Notes: a model not told the origin generated them from the sequence alone. A stretch of 64,000 nucleotides of DNA from UBA4732 sp002404095 (GCA_036783645.1 DAIPWT010000005.1:1-64000); one strand, 5' to 3'. Shown: positions 18,604 to 27,198, counted from the stretch's first letter. Program-made: numbers and translations.

Positions 18604-18999
18604 TTAGTTCCGATTCTGCAGCTTGCCTTCAATATAGCGCGTGATCAAATCGACCGTGAACAGGTCGCTCAGGTGGCTGACCTCGGGATTCTTCTCGAAC
18701 CCGACGAGGTTGGCGAACGGCATCCGCTCGCGCAGTTCGCGGAGTCCCTTGTCGGTGACGCGGCCGTTCTCGACGAACTCCGGGTCACCCTGGAAGATCG
18801 ATTCGGGGAACAGTTCGCCGCGCGGGATTTTGATCCCGAACTCGCGCTCGAGGCGAAAGACGATGTCCAGGAAGTCGATGGACTCGGCGCCCAGATCGCC
18901 TTGCAGGGTGGAGGTGCGCTTGATTTCGTCCTTGTCCACGTTGAGCGCTTCGACCAAGGTGTCCGACACCTTCGCATAGATTTCTTCCTGAGTCGGCAT
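18604..18999 (-). CDS. Acyl carrier protein, extended (131 residues)
   Basis: The phosphopantetheine site is S40 in DLGAESIDFLDI, preceded by the normal helix I. The protein is about 50 residues longer than a standard ACP. The extra part (about 62-110, GELFPESIFQGDPEFVENG...) lies between helix II and the final helix DLITRYIEGKLQ, so it is an insertion and not a C-terminal tail. It would carry the growing acyl chain between the KS, ketoreductase and dehydratase encoded beside it. The insertion may provide specific docking to the divergent KS/KS-like pair; that is inference. Confidence 0.88.
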   Translation of the reverse strand: MPTQEEIYAKVSDTLVEALNVDKDEIKRTSTLQGDLGAESIDFLDIVFRLEREFGIKIPRGELFPESIFQGDPEFVENGRVTDKGLRELRERMPFANLVGFEKNPEVSHLSDLFTVDLITRYIEGKLQNRN

Positions 19000-19072
19000 C
19001 GCAGCAGTCCTCTCAAAAAAAGGGGGGCGGTCTCACACGGTTAAAGGCGCGGCTTGTTGATTCGCGCCACGA

Positions 19073-19834
19073 TCACGAAACTCCCACGGCGCCAAGACTG
19101 AGGCCGCCATCGACCGTCAGCACTTGGCCCGTAATGTACGAAGCGTCCGTCCCGGCCAGAAACACCGCCGCGCGGGCAATGTCCTCGGGCTTTCCGATGC
19201 GTTTCATCGGGATGAATTTCTTGATAAGGTCGCCGGCCTTGTTGCGGACGGCGGCGCTCATATCGGTTTCAATGAATCCGGGAGCGATGGCGTTCACCGT
19301 TACGCCGCGGCCGGCCAATTCGATGGCCAGAGCGCGGGTGAAGCTATTAATGGCGCCCTTGCTGGCGGCGTAATTCGCCTGCCCCGGGTTGACGTGCGTT
19401 GCGGCCACACTGGATATATTGATAATCCGGCCGGCGCGCTTCTGCATCATCGGGAAGGCCAACTCATGGCAAAAGTTAAACACGCCGCCTAGGTTGGTGT
19501 TCAAAACTTTGTTCCATTCCTCCGCTTCCATGCGCACAAACAAGCCGTCCGCGATAACGCCGGCGCTATTCACGAGGATAGTAATCGGTCCCATATCCTT
19601 TTGCACCTGCTCCACGCACGCTTTCACCGCCGCCGCGTCGGCCACGTCGCACTGATACGCCTTCGCCGCGCTGCCAGCCTGCGTCAATTCCTGCGCGAGC
19701 GCGTCCGCGGCTTCCTTGCTGCCGCGATAGACGACGGCGACCTTGGCACCCTCGGCGGCAAACGCCTGCACGATGGCACGGCCAATGCCGCGACTGCCGC
19801 CGGTAACGAGGGCTATCTGATCCTTCAGCCGCAT
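19073..19834 (-). CDS. 3-ketoacyl-ACP reductase, FabG-like SDR
   Basis: 253 residues, full length. The cofactor motif TGGSRGIG (11-18), structural NSAG (89-92), N114 and the catalytic S141/S142, Y155 and K159 (NYAASKG) are all present. It reduces 3-ketoacyl-ACP with NADPH. It is the second gene of the minus-strand operon, 56 bases after the first dehydratase-like gene and 73 bases before the ACP. Sequence alone does not separate it from a housekeeping FabG, but the neighbours point to the specialised pathway. Confidence 0.9.
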   Translation of the reverse strand: MRLKDQIALVTGGSRGIGRAIVQAFAAEGAKVAVVYRGSKEAADALAQELTQAGSAAKAYQCDVADAAAVKACVEQVQKDMGPITILVNSAGVIADGLFVRMEAEEWNKVLNTNLGGVFNFCHELAFPMMQKRAGRIINISSVAATHVNPGQANYAASKGAINSFTRALAIELAGRGVTVNAIAPGFIETDMSAAVRNKAGDLIKKFIPMKRIGKPEDIARAAVFLAGTDASYITGQVLTVDGGLSLGAVGVS

Positions 19835-19890
19835 AACGCTCGTCCCCTGATGCTAAACTCCGGTCGTTTACAGACCCGGCTCGCCCGGTT

Positions 19891-20358
19891 TTATCTTCGC
19901 AGCAACGCATACTGCTTACGCAAACCCCGCACCATTCGCTCATCCACTTCCTGCAAGGCCGGGTCGCGGTCTCGCAAGTTGTATTGGGCCAACACAAGCC
20001 GGGCCGCCACCGTCGGGCGTCCGTCCGCCTCGCCATTGCCCTTCAGCGTCGCCGTTCCGTCGTCCCGCGCGATTAACTCCATTGTTATCGTCATTTGTCG
20101 GCCCGGTTCCATAAAGGAGCCGTATTTTACGCCCCTCGCCTCACGAAGAACGATGACGCTGTGGCTAAAATCGTCTGTGGCCCGCAGCAACCAGGCGCCC
20201 GCTTCGACAAGCGCCTGTAACATTAAAACCCCGGGCATCACCGGGAAGGTCGGAAAATGATCCGCGAGATATTCCTCACCAAGAGTAAGATTCTTGACGG
20301 CTCGCAGACCTTTGCCAGGCTGAACGTCAAGGATACGGTCCACCAAAATGAAGCGCAT
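19891..20358 (-). CDS. FabZ-like hot-dog protein with catalytic Glu replaced by Gln
   Basis: 155 residues, first gene of the operon. It aligns without gaps to the dehydratase at 18031-18513 over the first 60 residues (MRFILVDRIL, ADHFPTFPVMPG). H34 is kept, but the acidic residue that is E48 in its paralog is Q48 (LMLQALVEAG); FabZ uses Glu and FabA Asp here. It is probably inactive or weakly active by itself and may serve as a structural partner or acyl-binding subunit. This mirrors the KS/KS-like pair in the same operon. Confidence 0.82.
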   Translation of the reverse strand: MRFILVDRILDVQPGKGLRAVKNLTLGEEYLADHFPTFPVMPGVLMLQALVEAGAWLLRATDDFSHSVIVLREARGVKYGSFMEPGRQMTITMELIARDDGTATLKGNGEADGRPTVAARLVLAQYNLRDRDPALQEVDERMVRGLRKQYALLRR

Positions 20359-20870
20359 AAGCGTCGGCCCGGCGTCAAGTCATGTCACGACAACCACTTC
20401 AGCCGGAGGTCGGCTAAAAGATGGCAGTATAGTCCACGGAACGCCCATCGGCAACCCCGACCCGACCCGACTTGTCCCCGCAAATGCGCTGCGCGGCGCA
20501 TCACGCTCATGCCTCACTTATCATGCACCGTGGGCCGTTCCTTTGGCAATCTGAATTGATTGCGGAATCCAGGCAATTTACAAAAAGAGGGTATTCCAGT
20601 GTGCATGGTTTGAATAAAGGGACTAGACGGCAAGTTGCGTCGAACCAGAACCGTCGGGGGAAGATACCTGGCAGGAAGGACGAAGAACCACCGGGCGGGC
20701 GCCTATATCTTACCAAAACGTGGCGCCTTCCTACAAGTCCTTAACACCGCGACCTGCCTTGCGGGAAGTTTTTTTGTGGACGACTTGCGGCGCCGCCATC
20801 AATTTGCGATCCTGTAGGCGTTCCAGCTGTCTTAGAAGCGTCCTGTCGCCAACTCACACCGGATGTCGCA
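20359..20870. other. Divergent intergenic region, 512 bases
   Basis: Separates the KS/ACP operon from the acyl-CoA ligase and must hold both promoters. Short frames on either strand (for example 20472-20744) have no recognisable features. The middle is less GC-rich than the surrounding genes (around 20560-20610), the usual look of a promoter zone. I see no clear hairpin or operator. Confidence 0.5.
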
Positions 20871-22526
20871 ATGGATGCACCTTCTTGTCTCGCACCCTCC
20901 TATTCCCATGGCGTCGGCGCGACGCCGTTGCTAGGCCAAACTATCGGCGACAACCTCCGCGCCACGACCGAACGCCACGGCGACCGCGACGCCCTGGTCG
21001 TGTGCTGGCAGAATTACCGCGCCACCTACCGCGAGCTATGGGAAGCGGTGACGCGAGCCGCGCGGGCACTGCTCGCCCTCGGCGTCGCTCCGGGCGACCG
21101 TGTGGGCGTCTGGTCGCCCAATCGCTGGGAGTGGGTCGTCGTCCAGTACGCCACGGCGCGGGTCGGCGCCGTCCTCGTTAACATCAACCCCGCCTATCAG
21201 GCCGCCGAGTTGGAATACGCCTTACGCCAGTCCGGCGTCGGCCTCCTCTTTCACGCCCGCGGCTTCCGCCAGCTGGTCTACGGCCCCATGCTGGACGCCG
21301 CCCGACTGCGCTGCCCCGAATTGAAACGCGCCCTGCGCTTCGACGATGATTGGCAAGCATTCCTGGCGTCGGGCGAGTCCGTTTCCGAGACGGAGCTGGC
21401 GCGGCGGGAACAGTCGCTGCAATTCGACGACCCTATTAACATCCAATACACCTCCGGTACAACCGGATTCCCCAAAGGCGCGACGCTGACGCATCACAAC
21501 ATCCTTAACAACGGCTTCTTCGTCGGCGAGGCGCTTGGGCTGACCGAGCGCGACCGCGTGTGCATCCCGGTGCCGCTATACCATTGCTTCGGCATGGTGC
21601 TGGGCTGCCTGGCCTGCACCAGTCACGGCGCCTGCATGGTTCTGCCGGCCGAGTCCTTCGCCGCGGCAGCGGTGTTGCAGGCCGTCCAGGCCGAGCGCTG
21701 CACGGCCCTCCACGGCGTACCCACCATGTTCCGCGCCCTCCTCGAAGATTCCTCTTTCAAAGACATCGATTGTTTGTCCCTCCGCACCGGAATCATGTCC
21801 GGCGCCCCGTGTCCCATCGAGCTGATGCAGGAAGTGACGAACCGCCTGCACATGCCGGAGGCGGTCATCGCCTACGGCATGACGGAAACGTCGCCGGTTT
21901 CGACCATCAGCGGCCGCGACGACTCGTTGGTGCGGCGCGTCACGACCGTCGGCCGTGTGCTGCCGCACCTGGAAATCTGCATCAAAGACCCGGTGACACA
22001 AACGATCCTGCCGCGCGGCCAAGCCGGCGAGCTTTGCACGCGCGGTTACAGTGTGATGCCCGGCTATTGGAACGACGACCAGGCCACACGCGGCGCCATT
22101 GACGCGGCCCACTGGATGCACAGCGGCGACCTCGCCGTGCTGGACACGGACGGCTACGTCCACATCGTCGGCCGCATTAAGGACATGATTATCCGCGGCG
22201 GCGAAAACATTTCGCCGCGCGAGATCGAGCTGGTGCTTCACCAGCATCCCGCTGTGAGCGAGGCGCAGGTGATCGGCGTACCTAGCCGGAAGTACGGCGA
22301 GGAAGTGATGGCGTGGGTACGGCTGGCGCCGGGCGCAGCCGCGTCCGAGGAGGAACTGACGCGCCACTGTCAGGACCGTCTCGCGGCTTACAAGAGGCCG
22401 CGCTATTGGCGCCTTGTTGATGCGTTCCCGATGACCGTGACGGGCAAGGTGCAGAAGTACCGGCTGCGCGAGATGGCGGTGGAACTGCTTGGATTGCGAT
22501 CCGCCGCGGAGGAAAAGACGGCGTGA
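20871..22526 (+). CDS. Fatty-acyl-CoA ligase (AMP-forming)
   Basis: 551 residues of the ANL superfamily. Core motifs are complete: A3 IQYTSGTTGFPKGATLTH, A5 AYGMTETSP, A7/A8 GDLAVLDTDGYVHIVGRIKDMIIRGGENI and the C-terminal lysine motif MTVTGKVQKYRLRE. The pattern fits medium/long-chain acyl-CoA synthetases that activate fatty acids as CoA thioesters. It is divergent from the KS/ACP operon, so a shared promoter region may coordinate them and the enzyme may supply a starter acyl group; this link is inference. Confidence 0.9.
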   Translation: MDAPSCLAPSYSHGVGATPLLGQTIGDNLRATTERHGDRDALVVCWQNYRATYRELWEAVTRAARALLALGVAPGDRVGVWSPNRWEWVVVQYATARVGAVLVNINPAYQAAELEYALRQSGVGLLFHARGFRQLVYGPMLDAARLRCPELKRALRFDDDWQAFLASGESVSETELARREQSLQFDDPINIQYTSGTTGFPKGATLTHHNILNNGFFVGEALGLTERDRVCIPVPLYHCFGMVLGCLACTSHGACMVLPAESFAAAAVLQAVQAERCTALHGVPTMFRALLEDSSFKDIDCLSLRTGIMSGAPCPIELMQEVTNRLHMPEAVIAYGMTETSPVSTISGRDDSLVRRVTTVGRVLPHLEICIKDPVTQTILPRGQAGELCTRGYSVMPGYWNDDQATRGAIDAAHWMHSGDLAVLDTDGYVHIVGRIKDMIIRGGENISPREIELVLHQHPAVSEAQVIGVPSRKYGEEVMAWVRLAPGAAASEEELTRHCQDRLAAYKRPRYWRLVDAFPMTVTGKVQKYRLREMAVELLGLRSAAEEKTA

Positions 22527-22533
22527 TGGCCGG

Positions 22534-22573
22534 GATGAGATGGGGAGACGTCTCATCCAAGAAAATCTTTCTT
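22534..22573. terminator. Possible terminator hairpins after the acyl-CoA ligase
   Basis: GATGAGA (22534-22540) pairs with TCTCATC (22551-22557), followed by AAGAAA-ATC-TTTCTT (22559-22573). They start 8 bases after the ligase stop codon. The second stem is short and AT-rich; termination is plausible but weakly supported. Confidence 0.4.
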
Positions 22574-22621
22574 GATTTCATCTCACCTGTGATACCATAT
22601 GGGAAGAGAGGAGGCGAATTC

Positions 22622-23044
22622 ATGACTCGCGCGACGCTTCGAGCATTTCATCGCAGTCTGAGGGACCGTCGCAAAAAGCTAGGGATGTCCCTGGATGTCC
22701 TCGCGGTAAGGAGCGGCCTGTCCCGCGCCACTGTCGTTCGGATAGTGTCGGGTAAACATACCTCGGTCAGTATCCTCAACGTCGCGGCTTTGGCGGAAGC
22801 CTTGGGCGTCGCCGTGGAACTTCGGCCAACAGAACAGGGCGTCAATCTGGAATTCACTCCGACGGCGGTTGAAGATTTTGTCGAAAAGCAAGCGCACTAC
22901 CAAGCCAAGCGTCTGGTCGGCATGGTGCAAGGCACGATGGGACTTGAGGCGCAGGCGCTTGACGCCGCCACTGCTTCCAAACTAGTGGATAAAACTCGTC
23001 GCAAATTGGCTAACAGTTCGTGGAAGAAACTGTGGTATGAGTAA
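22622..23044 (+). CDS. XRE-type helix-turn-helix transcriptional regulator
   Basis: 140 residues from the ATG at 22622, which follows GAGGAGGCG; upstream in-frame starts lack such a site. The N-terminal half is an HTH_3 domain: LRDRRKKLGMSLDVLAVRSGLSRATVVRIVSGKHTSVSILNVAALAEALGV, split here only for description of the helix-turn-helix at about residues 20-60. The C-terminal half (TPTAVEDFVEKQAHYQAKRLVGMVQ) is helical and resembles antitoxin-type regulators. No toxin gene is adjacent: the next gene is efp. It may be an orphan antitoxin-like regulator. Confidence 0.8.
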   Translation: MTRATLRAFHRSLRDRRKKLGMSLDVLAVRSGLSRATVVRIVSGKHTSVSILNVAALAEALGVAVELRPTEQGVNLEFTPTAVEDFVEKQAHYQAKRLVGMVQGTMGLEAQALDAATASKLVDKTRRKLANSSWKKLWYE

Positions 23045-23162
23045 TGGTCCTTTTGCCTCCCATTCCGGGCGAAACTCCGATCCTCCATCAGGTCTCTCTT
23101 CTCACAGCACATCCATCTTGCTAAAGTGATCTATCAACGAAACCTCGGCAACGGAGAAACGA

Positions 23163-23732
23163 GTGGCGGCGTACAACTACAGTCAGGTTCGCAAGGGCAT
23201 GGTGATCGTCGGCGAAGACGGACAGCTTTACTCCGTCATCGACCGCGATCTGAACACGCCCGGCAACTGGCGGGCCATCCTCAACTTGAAGCTCAAGAAC
23301 CTCAAGACGGGAGCGGTCAACCCGCGCCGGTTCAAGCCGGATGACAAGGTCGAGGTCGCCTATCTCGACAAACGCCCTATGCAATATCTGTATCAGGAAG
23401 GCGACGACTTCATCTTCATGGACAAGGAGACTTTCGACCAGACCACCCTCAGCAAAGAGTGGGTCGGCGAACAAATCCTCTTCCTCAAGGAAAACGACGA
23501 CGCCCAGGTCACGTTTTATGAAGGCAAGCCGCTCAGCCTGGAACTGCCGCCCACGGTCGAGTTGAAGGTGATCGAAACGGAGCCGTCGATGAAGGGCGCG
23601 ACGGCCGCCGCCCAGACAAAGCCGGCCACGATGGAAACCGGATTGAAAATCAACGTGCCGCCGTTTGTGGGCGTCGGCGAGATGGTTCAAATCGATACGC
23701 GCACCGGCGAATATCTTAGCCGGGCCAAGTGA
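23163..23732 (+). CDS. efp: Elongation factor P (first of a tandem pair)
   Basis: 189 residues from GTG 23163, preceded by GGAGAAAC. All three EF-P domains are present, ending in the conserved GEYLSRAK. EF-P enters the ribosomal E site and rescues polyproline stalling. The domain I loop reads LNTPGNWRAI; aligned with E. coli KPGKGQAF, the tip residue is N35 where E. coli has the modified Lys34, so EpmA-type lysylation is not possible. An EF-P paralog follows after 19 bases. Identity is secure; which of the two is the main factor is not known. Confidence 0.93.
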   Translation: MAAYNYSQVRKGMVIVGEDGQLYSVIDRDLNTPGNWRAILNLKLKNLKTGAVNPRRFKPDDKVEVAYLDKRPMQYLYQEGDDFIFMDKETFDQTTLSKEWVGEQILFLKENDDAQVTFYEGKPLSLELPPTVELKVIETEPSMKGATAAAQTKPATMETGLKINVPPFVGVGEMVQIDTRTGEYLSRAK

Positions 23733-23751
23733 AGTAGAGACGGAGACTCTC

Positions 23752-24318
23752 GTGGCTTCCATTACTTACGTCGAACTCCGCCGCGGCATGATTATCGTCG
23801 AAGAGGGCCAGCTGTGCCAGGTGTTGGAGCGGGATCTCAAGACCCCGGGCAACCTACCGTCCAAACTGCGCCTCAAGCTGAAAAACCTCAAGACGGGCCT
23901 CGTCGCCGACAAGCGCGTTCACCCCGAGGACAAGGTCGAGCAAGCCCACCTCGATACGCGCGACATGCAATATCTTTACAAAGACGGCGACGGCTATGTC
24001 TTCATGGACAAGGAAAACTACGACCAGATCACGCTCGGCAAGGAGTGGGTCGGCGACCTGATTTTGTACCTCAAGGAAAACGACGACGCCAAGGTCACGT
24101 TCCACGCCGACAAGCCGCTGAGTCTGGAATTGCCCAACACCATTGAGCTGAAAGTCATCGATACCGAGCCGTCGGTGAAGGGCGCGACGGCGGCCGCGCA
24201 GTACAAGCCGGCCACGCTGGAAACCGGCCTGAAAATCACGGTGCCGTCGTTCATCGGCGTCGGCGAGGTCATCCAGGTCGATACGCGCGACGGCTCCTAC
24301 CTCAGCCGGGCGAAGTAG
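23752..24318 (+). CDS. efp: Elongation factor P paralog (second of a tandem pair)
   Basis: 188 residues from GTG 23752, with CGGAGACTC just upstream. It is similar to the preceding efp along its whole length (LRLKLKNLKTG, TEPSVKGATAAAQ, GSYLSRAK). Its loop tip is N34 in LKTPGNLPSK, again not Lys; a Lys lies four residues later. The two genes form an operon by spacing. Divergence in the loop (NWRAIL versus NLPSKL) suggests different ribosomal or substrate preference. Confidence 0.92.
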   Translation: MASITYVELRRGMIIVEEGQLCQVLERDLKTPGNLPSKLRLKLKNLKTGLVADKRVHPEDKVEQAHLDTRDMQYLYKDGDGYVFMDKENYDQITLGKEWVGDLILYLKENDDAKVTFHADKPLSLELPNTIELKVIDTEPSVKGATAAAQYKPATLETGLKITVPSFIGVGEVIQVDTRDGSYLSRAK

Positions 24319-24327
24319 ACCGCAAAG

Positions 24328-24417
24328 GAAATGAAGAATGAAGAATGAAGAATGAAGAATGAAAAACAATGGTTTCCGTTCTTCATTCTTCATTCTTCAT
24401 TCTTCATTCTTCATTTC
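24328..24417. terminator. 40-bp inverted repeat built of GAAGAAT units
   Basis: 24328-24367 and 24378-24417 are complementary at 39 of 40 positions with a 10-nt loop. Each arm is itself a tandem repeat of the 7-mer GAATGAA. It lies between the convergent efp and oxidoreductase genes and overlaps the oxidoreductase stop codon by 7 bases, so it is likely to end transcription in both directions or stabilise both 3' ends. Confidence 0.65.
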
Positions 24418-25538
24418 TTGCCTTCAAATCGCGGGATTGCCACCCGATCGCCGCCCTTCATGGCGGATTGGTGGGCGCAGATGCCTACCATCGTCCAGTT
24501 CGCCGAAGTGGCCGCGTCTGGCAACGCCGGCCGTTCGCCGCGGATGGCGCTCAGCCAGGCGTGCGCCAGATGCGGGTGCGAACCGCCGTGACCGCCTCCC
24601 TGTAGGAACGACAGGTGTTCGGCGTCCTGGATCTCGGCCGGCTGCGTGAAGCGACGGATCGACTCCGGCAACAGACGGGCGTAATCGGGAACCTTCACCC
24701 GCGTCGGAATCTCCGGCTCCGGCTTGCCGAGTTCATGTAGCACCGGCTCTTCATTCTCTACTTGCTGCCACTCAAAACTCTTTTTACTGCCGTAGGCGTC
24801 GAAGCTCTCGCGGTACTGCCGCGCCGTGTCGAACAGGCTCCGCGTCACTTCCGCGACCACGTCTGAATCACGGATCTTGAATGTCGCCGTCTCGATGGCG
24901 AATGGACTGCCGTAGCGGCCGATCAAATCCTCGCGGATGCGGCCAGAGCCGTGGCAAACGACGCTTTCGGCGTGCTTGCCGAGCAGGGCAAGGCACGGGC
25001 TGACGCAGTGCGTGGCGTAGTGCATCGGCGGCAGGCCGGGCCAGTAGTTCGGCCAGCCCTCCATGTCCTGCTGGTGTGAGCCGCGCAGAAATTGTATCCT
25101 TCCCAGCTCGCCTTTATCGTATAACTCCTTGACGAACAGGTACTCCCGGCTGTAGACGACGGTTTCCATCATCATGTACACTTTGCCCGCCGCGCGCTGG
25201 GCCTCGACGAGTTGCTTGCACTCCTCGACGGTCGTGGCCATGGGGACGGTGCAGGCGACGTGCTTGCCGGCCTTGAGAGCGGCGAGACTCTGGGCGGCGT
25301 GATCCGGAATGGGCGAGTTGATGTGCACGGCGTCCACATTGGGGTCGGCAAGGAGCTTGTCGTAGTCCGTATAGCGTACCTTAACGCCGAAGCGGTCGCC
25401 GGACTCGTTCAGTTCCTTGGTGGAGCGCCGACAGATGGCGTACATTTCCGCGTGAGGATGGTTCTGATAGATGGGAATGAACTCGGCCCCGAAGCCGAGG
25501 CCGACGACCGCGACGCGAATCTTCTTGTCGGATGGCAT
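24411..25538 (-). CDS. Gfo/Idh/MocA family NAD(P)-dependent oxidoreductase
   Basis: 375 residues from ATG 25538, preceded by AAAGGACGACTC; a TTG five codons upstream falls on the ribosome-binding site itself. The N-terminal Rossmann fold has VAVVGLGFGAEFI, then NSPIPDHAAQSLAALKAGKHV with the usual EKP-type position reading TVPMAT. The C-terminal half is the Gfo/Idh/MocA dimerisation domain (HYATHCVSPCLALLG, a likely catalytic His region). Planctomycetes encode many such sugar or inositol dehydrogenases; the substrate cannot be told. Confidence 0.87.
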   Translation of the reverse strand: MPSDKKIRVAVVGLGFGAEFIPIYQNHPHAEMYAICRRSTKELNESGDRFGVKVRYTDYDKLLADPNVDAVHINSPIPDHAAQSLAALKAGKHVACTVPMATTVEECKQLVEAQRAAGKVYMMMETVVYSREYLFVKELYDKGELGRIQFLRGSHQQDMEGWPNYWPGLPPMHYATHCVSPCLALLGKHAESVVCHGSGRIREDLIGRYGSPFAIETATFKIRDSDVVAEVTRSLFDTARQYRESFDAYGSKKSFEWQQVENEEPVLHELGKPEPEIPTRVKVPDYARLLPESIRRFTQPAEIQDAEHLSFLQGGGHGGSHPHLAHAWLSAIRGERPALPDAATSANWTMVGICAHQSAMKGGDRVAIPRFEGKK

Positions 25539-25569
25539 GAGTCGTCCTTTCAAGGCGCATGATGCAAAC

Positions 25570-26247
25570 TCAGGATTTTTTCGACCGACGCGGCTTCCGT
25601 GATTGTTTGGGAGAGGCCGAGGGCAAACGCTGGGCGAAGGCCGTGGTCACGTCCGCGCTAAAACCCGGCAGCAAATGGGAGGAAGCCGTCGCTCCTTTCA
25701 AATGCTCGCCGTGGACGGCGTATTCCTTCCCGTCTAGGCGCAGGACGGTGATCCGTTCCTCGTGCGGATCGACGATCCAGTATTCAGGAATGCCGGCTTG
25801 GGCATACTCCTGCCGCTTCTCTTTCAGATCGCGTTTGCGGTCTTCGGCGCCGCCGCTGACGATCTCCATTACTAGATCGGCGCCTTTCCAGAATTTGTTG
25901 CTCATCCGGCCGGCATGTTCCTTCAACAAGAAGGCAATGTCCGGTTCGCGGATCGTTCCAGGCCAGAGCCGGACCAGGACGCCGGCGAATAATACGGTCC
26001 CCAGGTCGCGGCCGGCGGCGAAGGCCAACAGCAGTCCGTAGAGGTGAGCCGCCAGCATCTGATGCGACGTCGTCGGCATGGGAAGCACCTCGAGGCGGCC
26101 CTGCGAAAGCTCCACCAGATGATTCGTGTTCAGCGCCAGGTACTCGCCTTCGCACCAATCGCCCTGGGACGGAAAGAGGTAGGCAATTTTCCACGCCGGT
26201 TCCCCCCCGCCGGGCAGGCGCGCGAACTTTTCGGGATAGGTTTTCAT
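25570..26247 (-). CDS. Uma2 family putative endonuclease (PD-(D/E)XK fold)
   Basis: 225 residues, ATG 26247 behind GGAGGCGAG. Uma2/DUF820 landmarks are present: VELSQGRLEVLPMPTTSHQ, REPDIAFLLKE, LVMEIVSGG and EYWIVDPHEERITVLRL. The E...PD...EIVS pattern is the degenerate PD-(D/E)XK core. These proteins are expanded in cyanobacteria and planctomycetes and their role is unknown. A short Lys/Arg-rich tail (SRKPRRSKKS) could bind nucleic acid. It is followed by the oxidoreductase 32 bases downstream on the same strand. Confidence 0.87.
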   Translation of the reverse strand: MKTYPEKFARLPGGGEPAWKIAYLFPSQGDWCEGEYLALNTNHLVELSQGRLEVLPMPTTSHQMLAAHLYGLLLAFAAGRDLGTVLFAGVLVRLWPGTIREPDIAFLLKEHAGRMSNKFWKGADLVMEIVSGGAEDRKRDLKEKRQEYAQAGIPEYWIVDPHEERITVLRLDGKEYAVHGEHLKGATASSHLLPGFSADVTTAFAQRLPSASPKQSRKPRRSKKS

Positions 26248-26278
26248 GTCTCGCCTCCTTCCCTCCGTCCGGGGCCGA

Positions 26279-27154
26279 TCACTTCTTACCCTTCATCGCC
26301 TTCTGGATCGTGACGCCGAGGTCGGCGGGGCTTTCCGCGACAGCAACGCCAGCCTCGCGCAGCGCCTTAATCTTGTCGGCGGCCGTGCCGCTGCCGCCGC
26401 TAATGATGGCGCCGGCGTGGCCCATGCGCTTGCCCGGCGGCGCGGTCTGGCCGGCGATGAACGCCGCCACCGGCTTCGTGACGTGATCCTTGATGTACTT
26501 CGCCGCGGACTCCTCGGCCGTACCCCCGATCTCGCCCATCATCAGGATCGCCTCGGTGCCGGGATCGTCCTGAAACATCTTGAGCAGGTCGATCTGCGTC
26601 GTGCCGATGATGGGGTCGCCGCCGATGCCGACGCAAGTGGACTGGCCGAGGCCGAGGTTGGTCAGCTGCCAGACGGCCTCATAAGTGAGCGTACCGCTAC
26701 GGCTGATGACGCCGACGGGGCCGGGCTTGTGGATGTAGCCGGGCATAATGCCGATCTTGCACTGACCGGGCGTGATGACGCCGGGACAGTTGGGGCCGAT
26801 GAGCCGGCTCGGTTTGTCCATGAGATAGCGCATGACGCGGGCCATGTCCAAGACCGGAATACCCTCCGTAATGGCGACAATGACGCTAACGCCGGCGTCG
26901 GCCGCTTCCATAATGGCGTCGGCGGCGGCGGGCGGCGGCACGAAAATCATGGAGGCATTGGCGCCGGTGGCGCGGACGGCCTCGGCGACGGTGTTGAAGA
27001 GGGAAAAGCCCTCCTTGGACGTGCCGCCCTTGCCGGGCACGACGCCGCCGACGACCTGCGTACCATACTCGCGGCATTGGATCGCGTGAAACGTGCCGGC
27101 CTTGCCGAGACCTTGGCAGATAACGCGAGTATTTTTATCGATCAGAATGCTCAT
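26279..27154 (-). CDS. sucD: Succinyl-CoA ligase, ADP-forming, alpha subunit
   Basis: 291 residues. The CoA-binding Rossmann region (QGLGKAGTFHAIQ, GVVPGKGG) and the ligase domain with phospho-histidine H246 (GKRMGHAGAI) are intact; the His number coincides with E. coli SucD. The enzyme makes succinate and ATP from succinyl-CoA in the TCA cycle as an alpha2beta2 or alphabeta complex. The beta subunit gene sucC is not adjacent in this window, unlike the common sucCD arrangement: the gene is flanked by Uma2 and a toxin-antitoxin pair. Confidence 0.95.
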   Translation of the reverse strand: MSILIDKNTRVICQGLGKAGTFHAIQCREYGTQVVGGVVPGKGGTSKEGFSLFNTVAEAVRATGANASMIFVPPPAAADAIMEAADAGVSVIVAITEGIPVLDMARVMRYLMDKPSRLIGPNCPGVITPGQCKIGIMPGYIHKPGPVGVISRSGTLTYEAVWQLTNLGLGQSTCVGIGGDPIIGTTQIDLLKMFQDDPGTEAILMMGEIGGTAEESAAKYIKDHVTKPVAAFIAGQTAPPGKRMGHAGAIISGGSGTAADKIKALREAGVAVAESPADLGVTIQKAMKGKK

Positions 27155-27198
27155 TCGGGTAAACCTTTACTCTTCAATTCGTGAATTTCCGTCGCCTC

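Noticed and set aside
17551..19044. Plus-strand open frame of 497 codons
   Set aside because: Lies opposite the KS-like, dehydratase and ACP genes, which have clear family motifs.
21576..22556. Minus-strand open frame of 326 codons
   Set aside because: Mirror of the acyl-CoA ligase; no recognisable features.
26246..27184. Plus-strand open frame of 312 codons
   Set aside because: Mirror of sucD, whose active site and full length are clear.
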